Of a stretch of 37,099 nucleotides of DNA, positions 32,003-37,099 are shown one piece after another (the first letter of the stretch is position 1; the number at the start of each line of letters is the position of its first letter). This stretch comes from Candidatus Micrarchaeota archaeon (GTDB taxonomy: Archaea > Micrarchaeota > Micrarchaeia > Micrarchaeales > Micrarchaeaceae): NCBI GenBank assembly GCA_028866575.1, contig JAGWHU010000009.1, positions 1 to 37,099 of the forward strand. Reading direction: 5' to 3'. A program made the position numbers and the translations under genes. The notes beneath the pieces are model-generated. The model saw only the letters and a program-made list of their open reading frames with translations, was not told where the DNA came from and did not search any database.

Positions 32003-32701
32003 ATGAAGAAAAACAAAAACGCAGTTGGAGCTATGGCCAGCGATCGGGAATCGCTAAAGCAGCTCGTCAGGAAGGACAACGTGCTGTTCGTTGGGGCGCA
32101 CCCCGACGACATAGAGCTCGGGTGCCTGGGGACGATAATGAACTACCTCAGGAAGGGCAAGGATATCACGTGCGTAATCGCATCGGACGGAGAGGACGGC
32201 AACAACAACGCCAAGAAGTACAACAGGCTCACGGAGAGCCGCAGGTCGCTCACAGGAGCAGGGCTGAAGGAGAATGACATAATATTCCTGCACCTGCCCG
32301 ACAGGAGGCTGGAAATACACAAGCTGGTGATGATAGAGAGGCTTGAGGACATCTTCAAGAAAAAAGGGATAAACAAGGTGTTCCTCCACACGAACAAGGA
32401 AACGCACCAGGACCACAAGACGGTCTACGAGGCAGCGACAAGCGCGGCAAGGAACGTGCCTGCAGTTTTCATATACGAGTCGAACTCATCCACTATATCG
32501 GACTTTTCGCCGAAGTACTTCATCAACATAGGGCCGTTCGTGGACAGGAAGGTGAAGCTGCTGCAGCACCACCAGTCGCAGCAGGACAAGAAGTACATGA
32601 TGGTGGACAGCGTCGCAGCGCTAGCAAGGCACAGGGGAACGCAGTCGAAGGTGCATGCCTATGCCGAGGGCTACGAGATATTCAGGGTAGCAGAGGATTG
32701 A
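32003..32701 (+). CDS. PIG-L/LmbE family de-N-acetylase
   Basis: A 232-residue zinc-dependent deacetylase. Motif AHPDDIELG (32-40) supplies the metal Asp/His ligands and the catalytic Asp, and THQDHK (134-139) carries the second histidine motif. Family members remove N-acetyl groups from GlcNAc-containing glycolipids, thiols or polysaccharides. The ATG at 32003 follows GGGTGGAAAA by 2 nt. An in-frame ATG at 31979 would place that site inside the gene. It is followed after 72 nt by a processive-type GT2, which suggests that both act on the same amino-sugar glycan (inference). Confidence 0.9.
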   Translation: MKKNKNAVGAMASDRESLKQLVRKDNVLFVGAHPDDIELGCLGTIMNYLRKGKDITCVIASDGEDGNNNAKKYNRLTESRRSLTGAGLKENDIIFLHLPDRRLEIHKLVMIERLEDIFKKKGINKVFLHTNKETHQDHKTVYEAATSAARNVPAVFIYESNSSTISDFSPKYFINIGPFVDRKVKLLQHHQSQQDKKYMMVDSVAALARHRGTQSKVHAYAEGYEIFRVAED

Positions 32702-32773
32702 TTCCATGGGAAAAACAAGCATAAATTGGATTGGCCCTGAAAAAGGGGAAAAATGGGAAAACCAGGTGATGGT

Positions 32774-34249
32774 ATGACTCCGATTACGATTCTGGCGTAT
32801 TTCATGCTGATATTCGGGTACATAATACTGTTCTTCGGAATAGCGCTTATGGTGCTCTCGGTATTCAACATATTCAAGGAGGAGGGATACAAGAAATACA
32901 AGAAGTACGAGCCGAAGTTCTCGCTCATAGCGCCAGCGCACAACGAGGAGCCTGTAATAGAGCGCACGATAAAGAGGTTCCTGCAGATAGAGTATCCGAT
33001 GCACAAGAAGGAGCTCATAATAATCAACGACGCATCTACGGACGACACCGAGGGCATAGCCATGAAGTATGCCGGCAGGGTGATAGACATGCAGAAGGGC
33101 ACTACAAAAAGCATAGCCCACAACTACCAGAACATAACCCTTGTCAACAGGCGCTCCGGAGGCAAGGGGAAGTCGTTCGCGCTGAACGACGGGAAGAAGT
33201 TCGCATCGGGCGACATACTGTTCTTCTTCGACGCCGACGTGCAGATAACGAAGAACGTGCTCAGGAAGGCCGCAAAGCACTTCTCCGACAGGAAAGTCGG
33301 GTCAATTACGGGATACGTGGACGTTGCAGCAGCCCCAGGGCTATGGAACAAGTTCATATCCTTCGAGTACATAGTAGGCCAGAAGATACTGAGGAGGGGG
33401 TTCAACGTCATGGGCGTGCACTACATAATACCTGGTGGGTGCGCAATATTCAGGAAGGAGCTGGTCGACGAGATAGGCGATTACCACCACGACACGCTTG
33501 CGGAGGACACGGACTTCACGTGGAGGGTCGTGACGGAAACGGATGCCAGGATAAACTTCGACCCTTCGATAACTGTAATAGCTGACGAGCCTACCACGCT
33601 TGAGGGGCTGTGGGACCAGAGGGTGAGGTGGGCGCGCGGCAACCTTGAGGTTACATGGAAGAACAGGAACAAGGTGGGCAGGAAGGAGTACGGAAGGCCG
33701 GCGAACCTGGGATACCCGTTCTGGATATCCTCCATGGTGCTGCCGTTCGCGTTCATATTCAGCGCGCTAGGATTCCTCATAATCACGCTGTTCGGGGGGA
33801 TAGCCCTCAACGTCGCGTATTTGCTGGGGTTCGTGCTGGCGGTGACGTTCTACGTGTCATGGTTCGCGGCAACGATGATGAACAAGGGTAAATACTGGCT
33901 GGAAGGTTTGCTGACTCCCGGCATACCGGTATTGATCAGCATAACCGCGTTCCTTTTCTGGCCCACTGGAATAGTCGGGCTGATAAACACCCTTTCAGGC
34001 ACCAACGCGGGCATCATAATAGGGACATTGCTGTCGCTATGGATAATAGTCTCCATACCAGGCACATATCTAGCGCTGAAGCTGGCAAGGAACGGCAGGA
34101 CGAAGGCAGCTGACATACTCCAGCTGCTGATATTCGGGTACTGGATGTTCACCATAGTAACTACAGTGGAAGCATACATACGCGAGTTCAAGGGATCGGA
34201 GAGGGTATGGATCAGGGCGCAGAGGGAATCATACCAGCAGTCTGCATGA
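32774..34249 (+). CDS. Processive-type membrane glycosyltransferase, GT2 family
   Basis: A 491-residue polysaccharide-synthase-like enzyme. Residues about 3-30 form a membrane helix, then comes a GT-A domain with APAHNEEPVIE, NDASTDDT, DAD (153-155), EDTD (244-247) and QRVRW (282-286). The D, D, D, QxxRW set marks cellulose/chitin/hyaluronan synthase-like enzymes. Four to five membrane helices follow. I prefer ATG 32774 because GGTGAT lies 3 nt upstream. ATG 32753 is in frame. With the neighbouring PIG-L deacetylase it resembles PgaC/PgaB- or NodC/NodB-type pairs that make partly deacetylated amino-sugar polymers, although the deacetylase family differs. Confidence 0.9.
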   Translation: MTPITILAYFMLIFGYIILFFGIALMVLSVFNIFKEEGYKKYKKYEPKFSLIAPAHNEEPVIERTIKRFLQIEYPMHKKELIIINDASTDDTEGIAMKYAGRVIDMQKGTTKSIAHNYQNITLVNRRSGGKGKSFALNDGKKFASGDILFFFDADVQITKNVLRKAAKHFSDRKVGSITGYVDVAAAPGLWNKFISFEYIVGQKILRRGFNVMGVHYIIPGGCAIFRKELVDEIGDYHHDTLAEDTDFTWRVVTETDARINFDPSITVIADEPTTLEGLWDQRVRWARGNLEVTWKNRNKVGRKEYGRPANLGYPFWISSMVLPFAFIFSALGFLIITLFGGIALNVAYLLGFVLAVTFYVSWFAATMMNKGKYWLEGLLTPGIPVLISITAFLFWPTGIVGLINTLSGTNAGIIIGTLLSLWIIVSIPGTYLALKLARNGRTKAADILQLLIFGYWMFTIVTTVEAYIREFKGSERVWIRAQRESYQQSA

Positions 34250-34252
34250 TGC

Positions 34253-34302
34253 GGGGAATGGGAAATGCAGGGAGTGCATGCACCGCACTTCCGCAATTCC
34301 CC
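34253..34302 (+). terminator. Extended hairpin after the GT2 gene
   Basis: The outer stem GGGGAAT/ATTCCCC (34253-34259 and 34296-34302) and an inner 8-bp stem with one G-T pair (34270-34277 and 34285-34292) are visible, and the perfect palindrome GTGCATGCAC (34274-34283) overlaps the inner stem. It lies 4 nt after the stop. Only a short A/T run follows, so an mRNA-stabilising role is an alternative to termination. Confidence 0.45.
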
Positions 34303-34372
34303 TAAAAACCTAAGCATAACTATAAACTTAAATAGGGAAATTGCATAACTACTCTACTGGGATGGGGGTGCT

Positions 34373-35611
34373 ATGCGGAATGGAATATACTGGAAGATAT
34401 CCGTCATCGCGCTGATGGCGTCTTTTTATGCGATAGCTGCAAGCCAGCTGAGCTATGCGATAGGCGCAGGCAACCTGCTTACCCTTGCTGCAAGCAATTC
34501 AGTGATCTATTCAGGGGCAACGGAAACATTCACATTGACCGCATCATGCCAGTCATGCACAGGCCCGCTAGATGCAGAGCTGTACAACGTGACAGGGGCA
34601 AGCCAGCAGGACGGCAACGTGCTATTGATGGGATCCGCACCCACGTTCACCAATACGATATCCATTGTTGCAGGAGCAACGGGAAACTTCATGTTCAATG
34701 CAATGGCGTACGACGCAGCAAGCTCGACGCTGCTGAGCTCAGGCTATACGACCATAACCGTGCTTTCGCCGACAACCACATCCGTCACGACCACTGAATC
34801 AACCTCCACATCCTCAACCGCATCAACCTCTTCAGCATCGACCTCCACATCCTCAACCTCATCATCATCGACCGCATCGACGTCAGTCACGTCCATAAGC
34901 ACCACTGCGCCAACCACATCAACATCGGTAAGCACTACGGAATCCACATCCGTATCATCAACAGCATCGACATCAGTCACAACCATACCAACTACATCCG
35001 AATCCACGACAACCGCTTCAACGACCGCATCCACGACAGCACCCACAACAACGGAATCGACATCTGTTCCTACGACATCGACATCATTGACTACCTCTAT
35101 ATTATCCACGGCTACCACATCCTCAACATCAACAGCATCCACAACAACAGAGCCCTCAACAAGCCTTACTACAAGCGTAAGCTCCACAACTTCAGTGCCC
35201 ACTACATCCACTACCATACCCAGCAACGGGTTCGCGACAAGGACCCCCGGATTCTGGAAGAACGACCACAATGGCGACACTACTTGCATATTCAACAGCG
35301 TACTGGGAGGCACCCTTACAATAAACGGTTTGATGAATCCCCCTGTAGTTTACACAAGCGCAACAGACCTGATCGCAGCGATAAGCCCGCACAACCAGTT
35401 CCTCTTCCAGCTCATATCCGCGAAGCTGAACTGCGCAGCGTTCGGGTGCAATGCAAGCACGCAGGGTTTGATAGCTCTTGCGGACAGCATATACGGGACC
35501 AACTCCCCGCTTATAGGCAGCGTGCACGACCAGCTTTCCGCATACGACAGCTCAGGGGAAAGCATAACCCCACAGTCGAACACATTGCCTACGTGCTGGG
35601 GAGGTAGCTGA
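34373..35611 (+). CDS. Secreted mucin-like protein with C-terminal TPGFWKN domain
   Basis: 412 residues. A signal peptide (IYWKISVIALMASFYAIAAS, 5-24) resembles that of the surface protein at 29653. A beta domain of about 100 residues with a CxxC follows, then an unusually long Ser/Thr-only stalk (132-282) and a C-terminal domain of about 125 residues beginning TRTPGFWKND (289-298) with several Cys residues (CIFNS, LNCAAFGC, PTCWGG). TPG(F/Y)WKN modules occur in surface proteins of bacteria and archaea. Their role is not established. The stalk is a probable O-glycosylation scaffold. No C-terminal anchor is visible, so it may be released or disulphide-bound. The ATG has GGGGGTG-like sequence 4-10 nt upstream. 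Confidence 0.78.
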   Translation: MRNGIYWKISVIALMASFYAIAASQLSYAIGAGNLLTLAASNSVIYSGATETFTLTASCQSCTGPLDAELYNVTGASQQDGNVLLMGSAPTFTNTISIVAGATGNFMFNAMAYDAASSTLLSSGYTTITVLSPTTTSVTTTESTSTSSTASTSSASTSTSSTSSSSTASTSVTSISTTAPTTSTSVSTTESTSVSSTASTSVTTIPTTSESTTTASTTASTTAPTTTESTSVPTTSTSLTTSILSTATTSSTSTASTTTEPSTSLTTSVSSTTSVPTTSTTIPSNGFATRTPGFWKNDHNGDTTCIFNSVLGGTLTINGLMNPPVVYTSATDLIAAISPHNQFLFQLISAKLNCAAFGCNASTQGLIALADSIYGTNSPLIGSVHDQLSAYDSSGESITPQSNTLPTCWGGS

Positions 35612-35662
35612 TTGGCTCATATGAGCATGCTTCCTATCCATGAAGCTCCGGCTCCATGCAAG

Positions 35663-35697
35663 ATGCCGCTTGCCTTTCCCCTTGGCATACTATTTTT
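35663..35697 (+). terminator. Terminator-like hairpin between convergent genes
   Basis: ATGCC/GGCAT (35663-35667 and 35684-35688) is followed by TATTTTTG. A separate 12-bp perfect palindrome GCTCATATGAGC lies at 35615-35626, directly after the secreted-protein stop. Confidence 0.35.
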
Positions 35698-36934
35698 GTC
35701 CCATCGCACTCAAACATTTCTCTTTGTCTAATTCAAAAAGGAATTTCCTGCCCATTGTCATTTTATGCATATAACCGAGACCAACCAGGTCTAACAAATC
35801 TGTTCTTGCTGTCTCATATGTTATATGGTAACGTTCTTGCATTTCCTCTATGGTCATGTGTTTTCCAGATTTACTCAAGATAATTATTATATCTGCTTGA
35901 CGGAAATTTAATTCCTGATCATATCTTATTGTTTCCATAATTTTTTGATTTTCAGCCTTAGTCTTGTCTATGTATTTCCTGAATAGATTAAGGGCAATGC
36001 GGAGAGCTCGTAGATTAAACTTTATGAAATAGGTAACGTCATTACGATCGTATTCGGAATAAAGGTATGCGGTGGCATATTGAACAGGTGCATCTTTTAT
36101 TGCTCTGGATATTGCTATATATTCAAGATAATCATAATTCTGGGATATTACATACCAGTAGAATAATGCCCTTGCGGTACGTCCGTTTCCATCTTCAAAG
36201 GCATGTATATAACCAACCATATAATGGATTACAATCGCCTTGACCAAAGGATGTAAGTAATATTCGTGAGAATCACTGTTTGCAAATTTACAAACTTCAT
36301 TTAAAAGAGGCTCTACTTCATGGTAATCGGGAGGGGTATGTAATAAAGTACCATCTTCTACAGACTCTACACGGACATCATTATTTGTCCTGAAAGTCCC
36401 TTCTAACCATTTGTTCCCGGACTTAAACGTATCCTTAGTTACTATCCTGTGAATCTCTTTTATTGTTTCTAACGCTAGCGGTTTTTTCGATTCAGTATGC
36501 TCTTTAATGTACTTCATGGTGAAATAATTATTGTAAATCATTTGCTCTGATTTATTACGCGGTTTCCTATTTTCTCGCAACATCTTCTTGGCTACTACCC
36601 TTGTAGTAACGGCACCTTCTAACTGGCTTGATGCAATGGCCTCTTCCATCAAGGAATTTACCAAATATTTCTTTCTCATATCTGGGGATGCCACCTCCTC
36701 CTCTAAAACTATATTGCCGCCTATCTTCATGTCTAAATCATGCAATGCTTTCTCAATTTGCGGCGTTTGGACGTAGCGAAGCTCCAATCCGCCAATTTTA
36801 ATTGGTCTTGTGTTATATTTCCTTGCAAGATTGGTATAACTCCACAAAAGTCTTAGGTCTTTTCTTGTTAGGGGTTCGTGGAATCTTATCAGTATGTCGT
36901 TCCAATACAGATACTTTGAATTGACTTCATCCAA
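35690..36934 (-). CDS. Fic-family protein with C-terminal winged helix
   Basis: A 414-residue Fic protein. The active-site motif HAFEDGNGRTAR (244-255) matches HxFx(D/E)GNGRxxR completely, so AMP or another nucleotide monophosphate could be transferred to target proteins. SSQLEG (102-107) matches the (S/T)xxxE(G/N) inhibitory helix placed N-terminally, which marks a class II self-inhibited Fic. Residues about 340-405 form a winged helix (MTIEEMQERYHITYETARTD) that could bind DNA. Codon use is AT-rich compared with genes to its left, which suggests recent transfer. The ATG at 36934 starts near an AT-rich region. Confidence 0.92.
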   Translation of the reverse strand: MDEVNSKYLYWNDILIRFHEPLTRKDLRLLWSYTNLARKYNTRPIKIGGLELRYVQTPQIEKALHDLDMKIGGNIVLEEEVASPDMRKKYLVNSLMEEAIASSQLEGAVTTRVVAKKMLRENRKPRNKSEQMIYNNYFTMKYIKEHTESKKPLALETIKEIHRIVTKDTFKSGNKWLEGTFRTNNDVRVESVEDGTLLHTPPDYHEVEPLLNEVCKFANSDSHEYYLHPLVKAIVIHYMVGYIHAFEDGNGRTARALFYWYVISQNYDYLEYIAISRAIKDAPVQYATAYLYSEYDRNDVTYFIKFNLRALRIALNLFRKYIDKTKAENQKIMETIRYDQELNFRQADIIIILSKSGKHMTIEEMQERYHITYETARTDLLDLVGLGYMHKMTMGRKFLFELDKEKCLSAMGQK

Positions 36935-36967
36935 GTATGGCTTTAATTTGTTTAATATTTAGGCAAG

Positions 36968-37056
36968 AATTCCACGACTTTTAAGTCGTTGGATGAATTG
37001 CACAATTTATCTATTCCTTATTATTGAATTCTTATCAATGGTGGCGTTAGCCACCA
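36968..37056. other. Two hairpins at the right edge, possible mobile-element end
   Basis: Hairpin 1: CCACGACT paired imperfectly with AGTCGTTGG (about 36972-36992), flanked by AATT repeats that extend the stem. Hairpin 2: TGGTGGC/GCCACCA with loop GTTA (37039-37056), perfect. Such subterminal imperfect hairpins resemble ends of IS200/IS605-type (TnpB) elements, but no transposase gene lies in the window. Simple terminators are an alternative. Confidence 0.3.
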
Positions 37057-37099
37057 GAGACAAGATCCCATGAATAGTGTAAACAGTACAAATAATATA

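Noticed and set aside
34780-35225. Repeat-rich DNA that could be taken for a CRISPR or tandem array
   Set aside because: The repeats are degenerate Thr/Ser codons in frame with a secreted protein. There are no constant-length repeats or unique spacers.
34744-35313. 189-aa Val/Asp-rich frame on the minus strand
   Set aside because: It is the antisense of the Ser/Thr stalk. Its repeated VDVVD composition is the mirror of ACA/TCA-type codons.

Overview
This is a window of archaeal chromosome. The evidence is an archaeal RNA polymerase operon with split A and B subunits, aIF5B, an Sm-like protein, Hjc, Hef, archaeal-type S-adenosylmethionine synthetase, two intron-bearing tRNA genes with bulge-helix-bulge (BHB) type folds, TATA boxes 25-30 nt upstream of starts, and GGTG-type ribosome sites. 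Compact spacing, many orphan membrane/surface proteins and the overall gene mix suggest a DPANN lineage such as Micrarchaeota (ARMAN-like). That placement is inference.

Layout. 1-1641: end of an upstream gene, an orphan N-anchored protein and a NUDIX hydrolase. 1647-5677: two paralogous double-HTH Lrp-like regulators sharing an exact 111-bp 5' end and a 106-bp upstream repeat, then an ArsR-type regulator, a coupled pair ending in a SHOCT membrane protein, and a 47-aa coiled-coil protein. 5694-8341 (minus): an S-adenosylmethionine operon (mat, HAD phosphatase, mtnP). 8437-11093 (minus): tandem cupin protein and aIF5B. 11235-14821: orphan genes, a CPA-type antiporter lacking the usual membrane aspartates, tRNA-Ala with an 18-nt T-loop intron beside lsm, and a Pro/Gln-rich anchored protein. 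14930-22079 (minus): rpoH-rpoB''-rpoB'-rpoA'-rpoA''. 22220-27897: membrane protein, glycosyltransferase, Hjc resolvase, a divergent PD-(D/E)XK-like protein, a DUF6159-like membrane protein and helicase-only Hef. 28016-29545: orphan genes, tRNA-Phe with an intron, and an AT-rich hicBA module whose hicA is frameshifted. 29653-35611: a cell-surface glycan/glycoprotein island made of two Ser/Thr-stalk proteins flanking a PIG-L deacetylase and a processive-type GT2. 35690-end: an AT-rich Fic protein and hairpins that may be a mobile-element end.

How the genes work together. mat makes S-adenosylmethionine and mtnP recycles methylthioadenosine. aIF5B, RNAP, Lsm and the tRNAs are information-processing genes. 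Hjc, Hef and the nuclease-like protein form a recombination/fork-repair neighbourhood. The PIG-L/GT2/surface genes probably build and display an extracellular polysaccharide or glycoprotein coat. The most unusual items are the T-loop tRNA intron, the duplicated regulator/upstream-DNA pairs, the antiporter without its catalytic Asp residues, and the ExH nuclease-like protein.
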